Shown: in pieces, positions 33,426 to 45,602 of the stretch | Position numbering within the stretch: the first letter of the stretch is position 1 | Layout of the letters: every line of letters starts with the position of its first letter | Source of the DNA: Stutzerimonas stutzeri | Lineage (GTDB): Bacteria > Pseudomonadota > Gammaproteobacteria > Pseudomonadales > Pseudomonadaceae | Reading direction: 5' to 3' | NCBI RefSeq assembly: GCF_002890895.1 | Contig: NZ_POUL01000010.1 | Coordinates: 96,364-160,363 of the forward strand | Length of the DNA: 64,000 bases | Translations under genes and position numbers: made by a program | The notes under the pieces: model-generated | Seen by the model: only the letters and a program-made list of their open reading frames with translations | Told to the model about the DNA's origin: nothing | Databases searched by the model: none

Positions 33426-34354
33426 TATTCAAACACCTTGCCGACAGCGAACTGTTCGCGGCGGCTGTTGAACACGTCGCTGACGGCCAGCGTCTTGCCG
33501 CCCGGGAGTTGCAGGCGAGTGATGATCAGCGAACCCTCGCCACAGGCGACCTCCAGGCCGTCCTTGCTTGCCTCGATGATCTGTCCAGGCGTGCCCTGCC
33601 CTGCGGACGCACACGCAGCATGAATTTTCACTGCAGCGCCGTCGAGGCTGCTGTGGCAGGTCGGCCAGGGATTGAATGCCCGCACGAGCCGCTCAAGCTC
33701 GACCGACGGTCGCTTCCAGTCGAGCCGTGCTTCGTCCTTGTTCAGCTTGTGCGCATAGGTGGCCAGATTGTCGTCCTGAACCTCACCAACGAGCGTGCCG
33801 GCTTCCAGCGCAGTGACTGCATCGATCACGGCCCTCGAGCCGAGGTCGGCCAGCCGATCATGCAGGGTGCCACCGGTATCCTCCGCTGTGATCGGTGTGC
33901 GGACCTTGAGCAGCATCGGCCCGGTGTCCAGCCCCGCTTCCATCTGCATGACGGTCACGCCAGATTCGGCATCGCCTGCTTCGATAGCCCGCTGAATCGG
34001 CGCTGCGCCACGCCAGCGCGGCAGCAACGAGGCATGGCTGTTAATGCAGCCCAGGCGCGGCATATCCAGCACGGCCTGCGGCAAGATCAAGCCGTAGGCG
34101 ACGACGACCATGAGGTCCGCCTGCAAGCCCGCCAGCTCCGCCTGCGCAGCCGGGTCACGCAGGCTCTGGGGTTGATACACCGGAATCTCGTGCTGCAGCG
34201 CGAGCTGCTTGACGGGGCTGGGCATCAGTTTCTGGCCACGGCCCGCCGGGCGATCCGGCTGCGTATACACCGCCACGACCTGACGCTTGCCGTCGAGCAG
34301 GGCTTGTAGATGCTGAGCGGCGAATTCCGGCGTGCCGGCGAAAACGATGCGCAT
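33425..34354 (-). CDS. fmt: Methionyl-tRNA formyltransferase
   Basis: Formylates initiator Met-tRNA using 10-formyl-tetrahydrofolate. 309 residues from the ATG at 34354 ([17 protein letters not shown]), the family start; an ATG at 34366 is also in frame. The catalytic region [20 protein letters not shown], with its Asn and His, and the folate-binding [18 protein letters not shown] are present, followed by the C-terminal tRNA-binding OB domain. It follows def, with a T-tailed hairpin (34371-34396) in between. Confidence 0.97.
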   Translation of the reverse strand: MRIVFAGTPEFAAQHLQALLDGKRQVVAVYTQPDRPAGRGQKLMPSPVKQLALQHEIPVYQPQSLRDPAAQAELAGLQADLMVVVAYGLILPQAVLDMPRLGCINSHASLLPRWRGAAPIQRAIEAGDAESGVTVMQMEAGLDTGPMLLKVRTPITAEDTGGTLHDRLADLGSRAVIDAVTALEAGTLVGEVQDDNLATYAHKLNKDEARLDWKRPSVELERLVRAFNPWPTCHSSLDGAAVKIHAACASAGQGTPGQIIEASKDGLEVACGEGSLIITRLQLPGGKTLAVSDVFNSRREQFAVGKVFE

Positions 34355-34370
34355 AGAAGGACTCATCAAT

Positions 34371-34396
34371 AAAAAAGGCTTGCTGCTGCAAGCCTT
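34371..34396 (-). terminator. T-tailed hairpin between def and fmt
   Basis: On the minus strand an 8-bp perfect stem (AAGGCTTG/CAAGCCTT) with a 6-base loop is followed by a T6 tract (complement of 34371-34376). It has the full form of a Rho-independent terminator, placed inside the def-fmt gene pair, so it should lower transcription into fmt and rsmB unless they have their own promoter. Confidence 0.8.
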
Positions 34397-34408
34397 CGGG
34401 GTGGGAGA

Positions 34409-34915
34409 TCAAGCCTGCTGACGGTGAAGCTTTTCCAGCTTCTTCTTGATCCGGTCGCGCTTGAGATTGGACAGGTAGTCGACGAACAGCTTGCCGTTGA
34501 GGTGATCGCATTCGTGCTGGATGCAGACTGCGAGCAGGCCTTCGGCGATCAGCTCATAGGGCTGGCCGTCGCGGTCCAGCGCCTTGATCTTCACCTTCTG
34601 TGGCCGGTCGACGTTTTCGTAGAAGCCGGGCACCGACAGGCATCCTTCCTGATACTGCTCCATTTCGTCGGTGAGAAACTCGAACTCGGGATTGATGAAG
34701 ACCCGTGGATCGGTCTTGTCCTCGGACAGGTCCATCACCACGACCCGCTTGTGCACGTTGACCTGCGTCGCGGCCAGGCCGATGCCGGGTGCGTCGTACA
34801 TGGTCTCGAACATGTCGTCGATCAACTGACGAATGCCGTCATCGACCACGTCCACCGGTTTGGCGATGGTGCGCAGGCGTGGATCGGGAAATTCTAGGAT
34901 GTTCAGGATTGCCAT
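34409..34915 (-). CDS. def: Peptide deformylase
   Basis: Metalloenzyme that removes the formyl group from new polypeptides. 168 residues. All three motifs are present: GIGLAATQ near residue 45, EGCLSVPG near 89 (metal-binding Cys) and QHECDHLNG near 132 (HExxH). It lies upstream of fmt, whose product adds the group this enzyme removes, and is divergent from the tsaP-like gene. Confidence 0.97.
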   Translation of the reverse strand: MAILNILEFPDPRLRTIAKPVDVVDDGIRQLIDDMFETMYDAPGIGLAATQVNVHKRVVVMDLSEDKTDPRVFINPEFEFLTDEMEQYQEGCLSVPGFYENVDRPQKVKIKALDRDGQPYELIAEGLLAVCIQHECDHLNGKLFVDYLSNLKRDRIKKKLEKLHRQQA

Positions 34916-35063
34916 ATGCGTTTGTGATGCACTTATGGAATAAAGTCAAAAGCCGCTGCTAAGATGCCGAGCAGCTTGTAAACGGCTTAACGCCGCTTTC
35001 CACAAGGGTTACTGCGGCGCTAGGGCGCTTTACGTGAAGGCACATCATAAAGGGATTCACCAC

Positions 35064-36089
35064 ATGAGGAAATCACTACTCGCCCTGCTGTTGGTGGCGG
35101 TTGGCGGCATGGCACACGCCGCTGTACAGCTCAAGGATGACCATCCGGAGCAGTACACCGTAGTGAAAGGCGACACACTCTGGGACATTTCCGGTCGCTT
35201 TCTCAGCGAGCCCTGGAAGTGGCCCGAACTCTGGCACGCCAATCCGCAGGTCGAAAATCCGCACCTGATCTATCCCGGCGACAGCCTCAGCCTGGTCTAC
35301 ATCGAAGGCCAACCGCGCCTCATGCTCAACCGTGGCGCCTCGCGCGGGACGATCAAACTCTCGCCGACTGTTCGCACAACACCCATGGCTGAGGCCATCA
35401 GTACCATCCCGCTGGAAGCCATCAACAGCTTTCTGCTGAGTAACCGCATTGTCGACAGCGCTGCTGAATTCGAGGCCGCGCCCTACATTGTTGCCGGCAA
35501 TGCCGAGCGCGTGATCAGTGGCTCTGGTGACCGCGTCTACGGCCGCGGCGAGTTCCAGGATGACATCGGCGTCTACGGTATCTTCCGTCAGGGCAAGACC
35601 TACGTGGACCCGGAGAGCGGGGAATTCCTCGGTATTAACGCCGACGATGTAGGCACTGCCGAGCTTCTCGACATGGAGGGCGACATTGCAACCCTGATGC
35701 TCACCCGGGTTACCCAGGAAGCGCGTATCGGCGACCGTCTGTTCCCCAGTGAAGAGCGTGCGATTAATTCGACCTTCATGCCGAGCGAGCCGAAAGAAGA
35801 AATCAACGGCGTGATCCTCGATGTGCCGCGCGGCGTGACCCAGATCGGTCAGTTCGATGTGGTCACCCTGAACCGGGGCGCGCGTGACGGACTGAGCGTC
35901 GGCAATGTGCTGGCGGTGTACAAGACCGGCGAAACCGTCCGCGACAGGGTCACCGGTGAAAACGTGAAGATCCCGGATGAGCGCTCGGGCCTGCTGATGG
36001 TCTTCCGCACCTACGACAAGCTCAGCTATGGCCTGGTCCTGCAGGCGACACGCTCACTCTCGGTGATGGACAAGGTCCGCAACCCCTGA
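35064..36089 (+). CDS. LysM-domain protein, TsaP-like (type IV pilus secretin-associated)
   Basis: 341 residues from the ATG at 35064, preceded by AAAGGGA. Signal peptide MRKSLLALLLVAVGGMAHA (cleavage near residue 20). A LysM peptidoglycan-binding domain follows at about 28-80 (YTVVKGDTLWDISGRFLSEPWKWPELWHANPQ), then a long domain ending in DVVTLNRGARDGLSVGNVLAVYKTGE, similar to the FlgT C-terminal fold. P. aeruginosa has a homologue at the same position, between def and dprA, described as TsaP, which anchors the pilus secretin to peptidoglycan. Function here is inferred from synteny and domain layout. Confidence 0.85.
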   Translation: MRKSLLALLLVAVGGMAHAAVQLKDDHPEQYTVVKGDTLWDISGRFLSEPWKWPELWHANPQVENPHLIYPGDSLSLVYIEGQPRLMLNRGASRGTIKLSPTVRTTPMAEAISTIPLEAINSFLLSNRIVDSAAEFEAAPYIVAGNAERVISGSGDRVYGRGEFQDDIGVYGIFRQGKTYVDPESGEFLGINADDVGTAELLDMEGDIATLMLTRVTQEARIGDRLFPSEERAINSTFMPSEPKEEINGVILDVPRGVTQIGQFDVVTLNRGARDGLSVGNVLAVYKTGETVRDRVTGENVKIPDERSGLLMVFRTYDKLSYGLVLQATRSLSVMDKVRNP

Positions 36090-36095
36090 GACCCC

Positions 36096-36116
36096 AAGCC
36101 CCGCATTGCGGGGCTT
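36096..36116 (+). terminator. Hairpin terminator after the tsaP-like gene
   Basis: A 9-bp perfect stem AAGCCCCGC/GCGGGGCTT around a 3-base loop, 6 bases after the stop codon. It is followed by GTCATTT, only a weak T tract. Confidence 0.65.
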
Positions 36117-36175
36117 GTCATTTCTGCTGAACAAGCACTGCATGGATGCGGTGCGACGAGACAAGGACTGTTCTC

Positions 36176-37267
36176 ATGCCTTCGATTTCCCCCGCCGAAC
36201 TGGAAGCGCGCCTGCGCCTGCACATGTTGCCGGAGCTGGGCCCGCGTCGTCTGCGTAAGCTGCTCAGTGCGTTTCCCGATGCGTCTTCTGCGCTCAGTGC
36301 GCCAGGGTCCGCCTGGCGCTCGCTGGGTTTACCGGCTGGTTGCGCCGAAGCCAGGCGCAGTCCGGCAATTCGTGAGCGAGCCGCTGCCAGCCTCAAGTGG
36401 CTGGAAGCGCCGGCGCGACATCTGCTGATGTGGGATAACCCGACTTATCCCGGTTTGCTGGAAGAGCTGCCGGACGCTCCGCCGTTGCTGTTCATCGAAG
36501 GTGATCCAAGCCTTTTGGAGCGACCGCAGCTGGCCATGGTCGGAAGCCGACGCGCTTCACGGCCGGGACAGGATAACGCCACGGCCTTTGCTCGCAGTTT
36601 GGCGCGCGGTGGTTTCGTGATCACCAGCGGGCTGGCGCTGGGTATTGATGGTGCGGCTCATCAGGGCGCACTAGACGTCGGCGGCAAGACCATCGCCGTA
36701 CTGGGTACCGGGCTCGAACAACTGTATCCGCGCCGCCATCTGGGGCTGGCTGCACGCATCGTTGAAGGCGGTGGTGCGCTGGTATCCGAGTTACCGCTCG
36801 ATTGCCCGCCGCAGGCCGCCAACTTTCCACGTCGCAATCGCATCATCAGCGGCTTGTCGTTGGGTGTGCTGGTGGTCGAGGCAAGCCCTTCGAGCGGCTC
36901 GCTGATCACGGCCCGTCTGGCTGCCGAGCAGGGCCGTGAGGTCTATGCGATTCCCGGCTCGATCCACCATCCGGGCGCCCGAGGCTGTCATCAGCTGATT
37001 CGCCAGGGCGCGGCGCTGGTGGAAAGTGTCGAAGATGTGCTGCAAGCCTTGCGCGGCTGGCAGCAAGGCCCGGCCGCTCCCGAAGCGCAACGATCCGAGC
37101 CGATGCATCCACTAGTCGCCCAGCTGCATGCCGCCCCCATGAGCAGCGAGGCGCTGGCCAGTGCGGTGAACCAGCCTTTGTCGGAAACCCTCGCAGCGCT
37201 CACCGAGCTGGAAATCGAGGGACTCGTCGCTTGCGAGTACGGTCGCTGGATCGCCTGTACGGATTGA
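36176..37267 (+). CDS. dprA: DNA processing protein DprA
   Basis: Cytoplasmic protein that binds incoming single-stranded DNA during natural transformation and loads RecA. 363 residues from the ATG at 36176 (MPSISPAELEARLRLHM), with AAGGA upstream. An N-terminal helical domain is followed by the extended Rossmann fold: MVGSRRASRPGQDNA near residue 120, SGLALGIDGAAHQGAL, and GSLITARLAAEQGREVYAIPG. A C-terminal winged-helix extension is present (about 300-363). Pseudomonas of the stutzeri group are known to be naturally transformable, which fits. Confidence 0.94.
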   Translation: MPSISPAELEARLRLHMLPELGPRRLRKLLSAFPDASSALSAPGSAWRSLGLPAGCAEARRSPAIRERAAASLKWLEAPARHLLMWDNPTYPGLLEELPDAPPLLFIEGDPSLLERPQLAMVGSRRASRPGQDNATAFARSLARGGFVITSGLALGIDGAAHQGALDVGGKTIAVLGTGLEQLYPRRHLGLAARIVEGGGALVSELPLDCPPQAANFPRRNRIISGLSLGVLVVEASPSSGSLITARLAAEQGREVYAIPGSIHHPGARGCHQLIRQGAALVESVEDVLQALRGWQQGPAAPEAQRSEPMHPLVAQLHAAPMSSEALASAVNQPLSETLAALTELEIEGLVACEYGRWIACTD

Positions 37268-37330
37268 GGGCTGCTGTGCTGCCACCAGCGCTTGGGTACA
37301 CTTCGCCGATCAGTCTCAGGGGAGTTGGCA

Positions 37331-37888
37331 ATGGTCGGCAATTGGCGTGTGCAGCAGGCGGCGCGAGTCGTTAGACGTGGTGGAGTCATCGCTTATCCGA
37401 CCGAGGCGGTGTGGGGGCTGGGCTGCGATCCCTGGGACAGCGATGCGGTGCATCGGTTGCTCGCTCTCAAGGAGCGGCCAGTGGAGAAAGGCCTGATCCT
37501 GGTCGCCGATTGCATTGAGCAATTCGAATTTCTGCTGGACGATCTTCCTGAGCGCTGGCTGGACCGGTTGGTTGGCAGCTGGCCGGGGCCGAACACCTGG
37601 CTGGTCCCGCACCGCGACCGTCTGCCTGACTGGATCACCGGCGAGCATGACAGCGTGGCGCTTCGTGTGACCGATCACCCGCTGGTCGCCAGGCTATGCG
37701 CCCTGACCGGCCCATTGGTATCCACATCGGCCAATCCGGCCGGCCGACCTTCGGCACGGTCGCGTCTGCGCGTCGAGCAATACTTCCCTGGCGATCTGGA
37801 CGGCGTGCTGGGCGGCAGCCTGGGCGGTCGTAAAAACCCCTCCACCATCCGCGACATACGCAACGGCGAGGTGATTCGCGCCTCCTGA
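37331..37888 (+). CDS. tsaC: Threonylcarbamoyl-AMP synthase TsaC
   Basis: Makes threonylcarbamoyl-AMP from threonine, bicarbonate and ATP, the first step of t6A37 tRNA modification. 185 residues from the ATG at 37331 ([18 protein letters not shown]), with GGGGAG upstream. YrdC-fold motifs are [39 protein letters not shown] and [14 protein letters not shown]. The short form without a Sua5 C-terminal domain. Conserved position between dprA and qor. Confidence 0.95.
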   Translation: MVGNWRVQQAARVVRRGGVIAYPTEAVWGLGCDPWDSDAVHRLLALKERPVEKGLILVADCIEQFEFLLDDLPERWLDRLVGSWPGPNTWLVPHRDRLPDWITGEHDSVALRVTDHPLVARLCALTGPLVSTSANPAGRPSARSRLRVEQYFPGDLDGVLGGSLGGRKNPSTIRDIRNGEVIRAS

Positions 37889-37904
37889 CGCCGCTGGCGT
37901 CAGG
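37884..37904. terminator. Hairpin between convergent tsaC and qor
   Basis: A perfect 9-bp stem CCTGACGCC/GGCGTCAGG with a 3-base loop, overlapping the tsaC stop codon. No T run. It may act as a shared transcription barrier for the convergent pair. Confidence 0.5.
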
Positions 37905-37922
37905 GCGTACACGCCGGCCGGC

Positions 37923-39971
<2,049 letters not shown>

Positions 39972-40050
39972 CGCGGCTTTCTCACACGTTGCGTCTGCCA
40001 GACGCTTACGCGTGAGGCGTTCGAACCTATTTGAAGCGGAGTAATTGTTG

Positions 40051-40869
40051 ATGGACCGCTACGGCGTTTTTGGTAACCCCATCGGGCACAGCAAGTCGCC
40101 CCAGATCCACCGTTTGTTTGCCGAACAGACCGGGCAGCATCTCAGCTACGAACCCTTGCTGGCGCCGCTGGATGACTTTCCTGGCTTTGCCAACGCCTTT
40201 TTCGAGACGGGTCTGGGCGCCAACGTCACCGTGCCGTTCAAGGAACAGGCCTACCACCTGGCTGACAGGCTGAGTGAGCGCGCCCAGCGTGCCGGCGCGG
40301 TGAACACCCTGAAAAAGCTCGAAGACGGCAGCTTGCTGGGTGACAACACCGACGGTATCGGTCTGGTCCGCGATCTGCTGGATAACGCCGGCGTCGCCTT
40401 GCAAGGCAAGCGGATCCTGCTGCTGGGCGCCGGGGGGGCGGTGCGCGGTGTACTCGAGCCGTTACTGGCGCAGCGCCCGGCCGCGCTGGTCATCGCCAAC
40501 CGCACCCTGGCCAAGGCCGAACAGCTGGCGGGTGAATTTGCCGAGCTGGGGCCGGTGAGTGCCAGCGCCTTTGAGCAGCTGCAAGGCCCGTTCGATGTGA
40601 TCATCAACGGCACGTCGGCTAGCCTCGGCGGCGAGCTGCCACCGCTGGGCGATGATCTGATCGAGCCGGGCGTTACCTTCTGCTACGACATGATGTATGC
40701 CGCTCAGGCGACGCCCTTCTGCCAGTGGGCGGCCGCGCGTGAGGCGTCCAGTCGCGACGGGCTCGGCATGCTGGTCGAGCAGGCGGCTGCGGCGTTCGAA
40801 CTCTGGCGAGGTGTGCGGCCGGAATCGGCCATTGTACTGGCGGCACTGCGTCTTCAGCTCGCTGGCTGA
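40051..40869 (+). CDS. aroE: Shikimate dehydrogenase
   Basis: NADPH-dependent reduction of 3-dehydroshikimate to shikimate. 272 residues from the ATG at 40051 ([20 protein letters not shown]), with CGGAG upstream; a TTG six bases earlier is possible. Shikimate-binding SKSP, the catalytic Lys in VTVPFKE and the Asp in GDNTDGIG are present. The nucleotide loop is [12 protein letters not shown], with [10 protein letters not shown] for NADPH specificity. Downstream of hemF in the conserved block. Confidence 0.96.
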   Translation: MDRYGVFGNPIGHSKSPQIHRLFAEQTGQHLSYEPLLAPLDDFPGFANAFFETGLGANVTVPFKEQAYHLADRLSERAQRAGAVNTLKKLEDGSLLGDNTDGIGLVRDLLDNAGVALQGKRILLLGAGGAVRGVLEPLLAQRPAALVIANRTLAKAEQLAGEFAELGPVSASAFEQLQGPFDVIINGTSASLGGELPPLGDDLIEPGVTFCYDMMYAAQATPFCQWAAAREASSRDGLGMLVEQAAAAFELWRGVRPESAIVLAALRLQLAG

Positions 40870-40881
40870 ACGCCAGCGCAA

Positions 40882-41493
40882 TCAGAGGCGGAAATGAATC
40901 TGCTCGTGCAGGTGCTGCGGTGTCTCCAGCTCGTCGACGATCCCGGCCGCGATACGCCGTAGCTGCACGCGGCGATCCTCGGGGTCGAGATCGTCGATCA
41001 CGCTGAAATCCTCAATCGACAGATCGTCACCATCGGCTTTGGCATCCACCAGCGTCCACTTCAACGGATGCGCTGCAATGCGTTGCAGCGCTGCCGCAAC
41101 AGCTGGATTGTCACCCTTGGCGGACAGGTCCACGACCAGCAGCAACCGATCGACTCCGACTTTGGGCAACCCCGACAGCAGAGCGTCGACCGCCTGAGAC
41201 AGATCATGCGGCTGGTGGTTGGCTGCCGAGCCGGAGGCTGTCGCCAATGCAGGGCTGTCGAATAGACAGATCACCGCATCCATCCCGGCCACGCTCTGCG
41301 AGACGCTGGTGGCATCGAACAGATCGCCGGTTTTGGCGCGCAGGCCCGGTCGTACGGTCATCGAGTTGAGATCGTCGACCAGGGTCACGGCTTCGTGCTG
41401 GCGGGTCAGCAGCTCGCAAAGCAGCGCATTGCCGAGGCTCGAATGCGCCCCGTACAGAGCGAATTTGAGCCGCGGCGTTTCAGCGTTGAGCAT
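40882..41493 (-). CDS. Rossmann-fold NAD(P)-binding protein of unknown function
   Basis: 203 residues. The N-terminus FALYGAHSSLGNALLCELL resembles the NAD(P)-binding loop of atypical short-chain dehydrogenases/epimerases, followed by an acidic VDDLN at the end of the second strand and GMDAVICLFDSPA. No catalytic YxxxK is seen, so it may bind a nucleotide without being a reductase. Tail-to-tail with aroE (12-base gap), with a small inverted repeat GCTGGC/GCCAGC over the aroE stop. Product name is only structural. Confidence 0.7.
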   Translation of the reverse strand: MLNAETPRLKFALYGAHSSLGNALLCELLTRQHEAVTLVDDLNSMTVRPGLRAKTGDLFDATSVSQSVAGMDAVICLFDSPALATASGSAANHQPHDLSQAVDALLSGLPKVGVDRLLLVVDLSAKGDNPAVAAALQRIAAHPLKWTLVDAKADGDDLSIEDFSVIDDLDPEDRRVQLRRIAAGIVDELETPQHLHEQIHFRL

Positions 41494-41508
41494 GATGGCC
41501 TGGCCGGA

Positions 41509-41820
41509 TCAGCGTCGGGTGGCCAGATAGCCAATCAGCGCCACTGCGCCAGCGGCCAGGGCGACGGTGCTCAGCGGATGCTCGCGTGCACAGTCCTTGG
41601 CCATGCGCCCGGCGTCACGACCGCGGCGGGACAGGTCGTGGCAGTGCTCGTCCAATCGGTTTTCGTTCCACAGCGTTTCGGCGCGCGAGCGCAGCGCATT
41701 GAAACGGTTACGCGATTCGCGCGAGGCGTCGTCCTTGAGGTCATCGAGTGCAGCCATCAGGTTCTGTATTTCGCGTTCGATTTCGTCGCGGGTGGTCGGT
41801 GTGCGGCTGAAGCGGGACAT
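41509..41820 (-). CDS. DUF883/ElaB-YqjD-type membrane-anchored protein
   Basis: 103 residues from the ATG at 41820 (MSRFSRTPTTRDEIEREIQN), preceded by GGGGAG. A long charged helix (residues 10-75) leads to a C-terminal hydrophobic anchor HPLSTVALAAGAVALIGYLATRR, the layout of the ElaB/YqjD family. In E. coli, members bind ribosomes at the inner membrane in stationary phase; the role here is inferred. 15 bases upstream of the Rossmann protein gene on the same strand. Confidence 0.82.
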   Translation of the reverse strand: MSRFSRTPTTRDEIEREIQNLMAALDDLKDDASRESRNRFNALRSRAETLWNENRLDEHCHDLSRRGRDAGRMAKDCAREHPLSTVALAAGAVALIGYLATRR

Positions 41821-42239
41821 AGCGTTCTCCCCTTTGAATGTACGGTTTGGACTCTGCGAAGCCGTGAAGGTGCGTTCGGCCGTGCTCAACCAAAACACCC
41901 AGACTGCTATGAGCGGACCTATCAATGGCAGCCTGGTTCCGCTGGTCGGCTCGGTTGTGGCGAAAAGCCGCGCGGCCGATAGCATGTTTGACGGCGAATC
42001 CGTACACCTGCGGCAGCGCTGCGTCGGTTGATCTACGCTTTGTATTGTGGCCGCTTCGCTGAGCGGTCCGGACGGCGAAACGAGCGAAACGGCCGGCGCC
42101 CTGCGCCCGGTCGATCCGCTGGAAGCGCCGAAATATAAGGGCTGACGGCCATGTTTATGCTCGCCTTTTCCGTATAATGCGCGCCGCGTTCGTCTGCTTC
42201 GGCGCGCCTTTTTTCACTGCCAATTCATCGGTGTCCATC
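41821..42239. other. Intergenic region upstream of pbpG
   Basis: About 420 bases between the DUF883 gene and pbpG. No convincing gene is seen. The right end holds a -10-like TATAAT at 42173-42178, followed by GCGCGCC, likely the pbpG promoter, although no good -35 is present 17 bases upstream. Confidence 0.5.
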
Positions 42240-43181
42240 TTGAAGCTTCGTCATACCCTTCTCGGTCTGCTGCTCGCCTGCAGCAGCGTCATGTCGTCCC
42301 CCGTCTCGCTCGCTGCACCCAAAGCCCCTGCTCAGCAGGAACTGGCTTCTGGCAGCGCGCTGCTGGTCGACCTGAAAACCAACGAAATCCTCTATTCCAG
42401 CAATCCAGACGTGGTTGTGCCGATTGCCTCGGTGACCAAGCTGATGACCGCAATGGTGGCGCTCGACGCCAAGTTGCCACTCGACCAGCGCCTGTCCGTC
42501 ACCATCCGCGATGCGCGTGAGATGCAGGGCGTCTACTCGCGCGTGCGCATCGGCAGCGAAATCAGCCGCCGGGAAATGCTGCTGCTGACCCTGATGTCAT
42601 CCGAGAACCGCGCCGCCGCGAGCCTGGCTCATCATTATCCCGGCGGCTACGGTGCCTTCATCCAGGCGATGAACGCCAAGGCCAAGGCGCTGGGCATGAC
42701 CCATACGCGCTATGTCGAACCGACCGGTCTGTCCGAGCAGAACGTCTCCAGCGCCAATGACCTGGTCAAACTGCTCAAGGCCAGTCAGGCCTACCCGCTG
42801 ATCGAACAGTTCAGCACCACCAGCGAGAAAACCGTGGCTTTCCACAAGCCCAACTACACCTTAGGGTTCCGCAATACCAACGCCCTAGTGCGCAAGCCTG
42901 ACTGGAGCATCCAGCTGACCAAGACCGGTTTCACCAATGCCGCCGGCCATTGCCTAGTGATGCGCACGGTGATGGACAAGCGCCCGGTGGCCTTTGTGGT
43001 GCTCGACGCCTTTGGCAAGTACACCCATATGGCTGATGCCAACCGCCTGAAGAAGTGGATGGAAACCGGCAAGGTCACGCCGGTCGCGCCTGCGGCCCTG
43101 GCCTACAAGCAGCAGAAGATGGCGCAGCGTCAGCTGGCCGGGCAGCCGGGTGACGCCGCTACGGTGATCGGCACCCGCTGA
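42240..43181 (+). CDS. pbpG: D-alanyl-D-alanine endopeptidase (penicillin-binding protein 7)
   Basis: Periplasmic serine peptidase that cuts peptidoglycan cross-links. 313 residues from a TTG at 42240 ([20 protein letters not shown]), giving a normal signal peptide cleaved near AAP at about 27; a GTG at 42231 is the alternative. The three active-site motifs are SVTK at residues 64-67, SEN in [11 protein letters not shown] and KTG in [13 protein letters not shown]. PbpG has no C-terminal membrane anchor, unlike the DacA type, which fits here. Confidence 0.92.
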   Translation: MKLRHTLLGLLLACSSVMSSPVSLAAPKAPAQQELASGSALLVDLKTNEILYSSNPDVVVPIASVTKLMTAMVALDAKLPLDQRLSVTIRDAREMQGVYSRVRIGSEISRREMLLLTLMSSENRAAASLAHHYPGGYGAFIQAMNAKAKALGMTHTRYVEPTGLSEQNVSSANDLVKLLKASQAYPLIEQFSTTSEKTVAFHKPNYTLGFRNTNALVRKPDWSIQLTKTGFTNAAGHCLVMRTVMDKRPVAFVVLDAFGKYTHMADANRLKKWMETGKVTPVAPAALAYKQQKMAQRQLAGQPGDAATVIGTR

Positions 43182-43435
43182 CCGAGGCGGCAAGCAAGCG
43201 CTTCACTGCCGGGGTGCGTGCCTGGCGGCAGAGGTGACGCGGCGGGTTGCTGTGCTTCCCGACGTCACGTCGAGCCGGCTCATTGCCCACCCCGGCTGGG
43301 CGCCTTCAGACCCGCCGCGCTCACAGCGCTGCACTGAGCAACCGGCGACGGCGTGACTTTTCGATGCAACGATGCGGGTGCAGTCGACTCAAACGACTAC
43401 ATTCGCCCTCAGCGCAACGGGAATCGAAGGTCGTT

Positions 43436-45505
43436 ATGAGCACGCCAGACAATACCTACATCGAGTGGCTGGAAAGCCAGTCCATGCTTCACGCCGCCCG
43501 CGAGCGGGCCCGACTCTATGCCGGCCAGGCGCGGCTCTGGCAGCGGCCTTACGCCCAGGCACGCCCGCGCGACGCCAGTGCGATCTCCTCGGTGTGGTTC
43601 ACCGCCTACCCGGCCGCCATCATCACCCCTGAAGGCGGCTCGGTGTTGCAGGCGCTGGGGGACGATCGGCTCTGGAGCGCGCTGTCCGAGGTGGGCGTGC
43701 AAGGTATTCACAACGGCCCGATGAAGCGCTCCGGCGGTTTGCGCGGGCGCGAGTTCACGCCGACCATCGACGGCAACTTCGACCGCATCAGCTTCGACAT
43801 CGACCCCAACCTCGGGACCGAGCAGGAGATGCAGCAGCTCAGCCGCATGGCCGCCGCGCACAACGCCATCGTCATCGACGACGTCGTCCCGGCGCACACC
43901 GGCAAGGGCGCGGATTTCCGCCTCGCCGAGATGGCCTACGGCGATTATCCAGGCCTCTACCACATGGTCGAGATCAACGAGGAAGACTGGCCGTTGTTGC
44001 CGGCCGTGCCCAAGGGCCGGGATGCGGTAAACCTCCCGCCGCCGGTGGTCGATCAGCTCAAGGAAAAGCACTACATCGTCGGCCAGCTGCAGCGGGTAAT
44101 CTTCTTCGAGCCCGGCATCAAGGACACCGACTGGAGCGTGACCAACGTGGTCACTGGGGTCGACGGAAAACGCCGCCGCTGGGTCTATCTGCACTACTTC
44201 AAGGAAGGCCAGCCGTCGCTGAACTGGCTCGACCCCACCTTCGCCGCCCAGCAACTGATCATTGGCGATGCGCTGCATGCCATCGACGTCTCGGGCGCGC
44301 GCGTCTTGCGCCTGGATGCCAACGGCTTCCTGGGTGTCGAGCGTCGCGCTGAAGGCACCGCCTGGTCCGAAGGCCATCCGCTGTCAGTGACCGGCAACCA
44401 GCTGATTGCCGGCGCCATCCGCAAGGCCGGCGGCTTCAGCTTCCAGGAACTGAACCTGACCATCGACGACATCGCCTCGATGTCCCACGGTGGCGCCGAC
44501 CTGTCCTACGACTTCATCACTCGTCCGGCTTATCACCACGCCCTCGTGACTGGGGATACCGAGTTCCTGCGGTTGATGCTGCGTGAGGTCCACGCGTTCG
44601 GCATCGATCCGGCTTCGCTGATCCACGCAATGCAGAACCACGACGAGCTGACCCTGGAACTGGTGCATTTCTGGACATTGCACGCCTACGACCATTACCA
44701 CTACCACGGGCAGACCCTGCCCGGCGGCGTCCTGCGCGAGCACATCCGCGAGGAGATGTACGAACGCCTGACAGGCGAGCACGCGCCCTACAACCTCAAG
44801 TTCGTCACCAACGGCGTGTCCTGCACCACCGTCAGCGTCATCACGGCGGCGCTGGGCATCCGTGACCTCAACACCATCAGCGCGGCCGATATCGAACAGA
44901 TCCAGCGCCTGCATATTCTGCTGGTGATGTTCAACGCCATGCAGCCCGGTGTGTTCGCCCTTTCCGGCTGGGATCTGGTCGGCGCGTTGCCGCTGGAAGC
45001 CGAGCAGGTGGAACACCTGATGACCGAAGGCGACACCCGCTGGCTGCATCGCGGCGGCTACGACCTGGCCGATATCGCACCCGAGGTGGAAACCTCCAGC
45101 GAAGGCCTGCCCAAGGCGCGCTCGCTGTACGGCAGCCTGGTCGAGCAGCTGCAGAATGGCGGTTCCTTTGCCTGCCAGCTCAAGCGCATCCTCAGCGTAC
45201 GCCGCGCCTACGACATCGCCGCCAGCAAGCAGATCCTGATTCCAGACGTGCAGGCGCCAGGGTTACTGGTCATGGTCCATGAACTGCCCGCAGGTAAAGG
45301 TGTGCAGATCACGGCGCTCAACTTCAGCTCCGAGACCATCAGCGAGACGGTCACCCTCCCCGGCGTAGCGCCCGGGCCGGTGGTGGACATCATTCATGAA
45401 AGCATCGAAGGCGACCTGACCGAGAACGGTGAGATGACCTTCAATCTCGACCCCTACGAAGGCCTTGCCCTGCGCGTGGTCAGCGCCGCATCACCGGTGC
45501 TCTGA
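43436..45505 (+). CDS. treS: Trehalose synthase (maltose glucosylmutase), GH13 family
   Basis: Predicted to interconvert maltose and trehalose by intramolecular transglucosylation. 689 residues from the ATG at 43436 ([18 protein letters not shown]), with GAAGG upstream. The catalytic triad of GH13 can be placed: nucleophile Asp294 in RLDANGF, acid/base Glu338 in SFQELNL, and Asp403 in [11 protein letters not shown]. Region I reads [11 protein letters not shown] instead of the usual DxVxNHT, so it belongs to a divergent branch. A trehalose synthase of this length is known from a P. stutzeri strain (recalled, not searched). Stand-alone: no treY/treZ or maltokinase gene is adjacent. Confidence 0.82.
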   Translation: MSTPDNTYIEWLESQSMLHAARERARLYAGQARLWQRPYAQARPRDASAISSVWFTAYPAAIITPEGGSVLQALGDDRLWSALSEVGVQGIHNGPMKRSGGLRGREFTPTIDGNFDRISFDIDPNLGTEQEMQQLSRMAAAHNAIVIDDVVPAHTGKGADFRLAEMAYGDYPGLYHMVEINEEDWPLLPAVPKGRDAVNLPPPVVDQLKEKHYIVGQLQRVIFFEPGIKDTDWSVTNVVTGVDGKRRRWVYLHYFKEGQPSLNWLDPTFAAQQLIIGDALHAIDVSGARVLRLDANGFLGVERRAEGTAWSEGHPLSVTGNQLIAGAIRKAGGFSFQELNLTIDDIASMSHGGADLSYDFITRPAYHHALVTGDTEFLRLMLREVHAFGIDPASLIHAMQNHDELTLELVHFWTLHAYDHYHYHGQTLPGGVLREHIREEMYERLTGEHAPYNLKFVTNGVSCTTVSVITAALGIRDLNTISAADIEQIQRLHILLVMFNAMQPGVFALSGWDLVGALPLEAEQVEHLMTEGDTRWLHRGGYDLADIAPEVETSSEGLPKARSLYGSLVEQLQNGGSFACQLKRILSVRRAYDIAASKQILIPDVQAPGLLVMVHELPAGKGVQITALNFSSETISETVTLPGVAPGPVVDIIHESIEGDLTENGEMTFNLDPYEGLALRVVSAASPVL

Positions 45506-45530
45506 CCGGGCATCAGCGCCCTCTTCGCCT

Positions 45531-45567
45531 GGCCGGCCGGCGCAGCTATAGTGCGCGCCGGCCGGCC
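45531..45567. repeat. 13-bp perfect inverted repeat enclosing a -10-like element
   Basis: GGCCGGCCGGCGC (45531-45543) and its exact complement GCGCCGGCCGGCC (45555-45567) are separated by 11 bases containing TATAGT. It lies between treS and the next gene. It could be the treS terminator hairpin (no T run), the downstream promoter, or both. Confidence 0.7.
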
Positions 45568-45602
45568 CTGCGGGCCGCCTAGCTCATCCGAAGAGTACTT
45601 AC

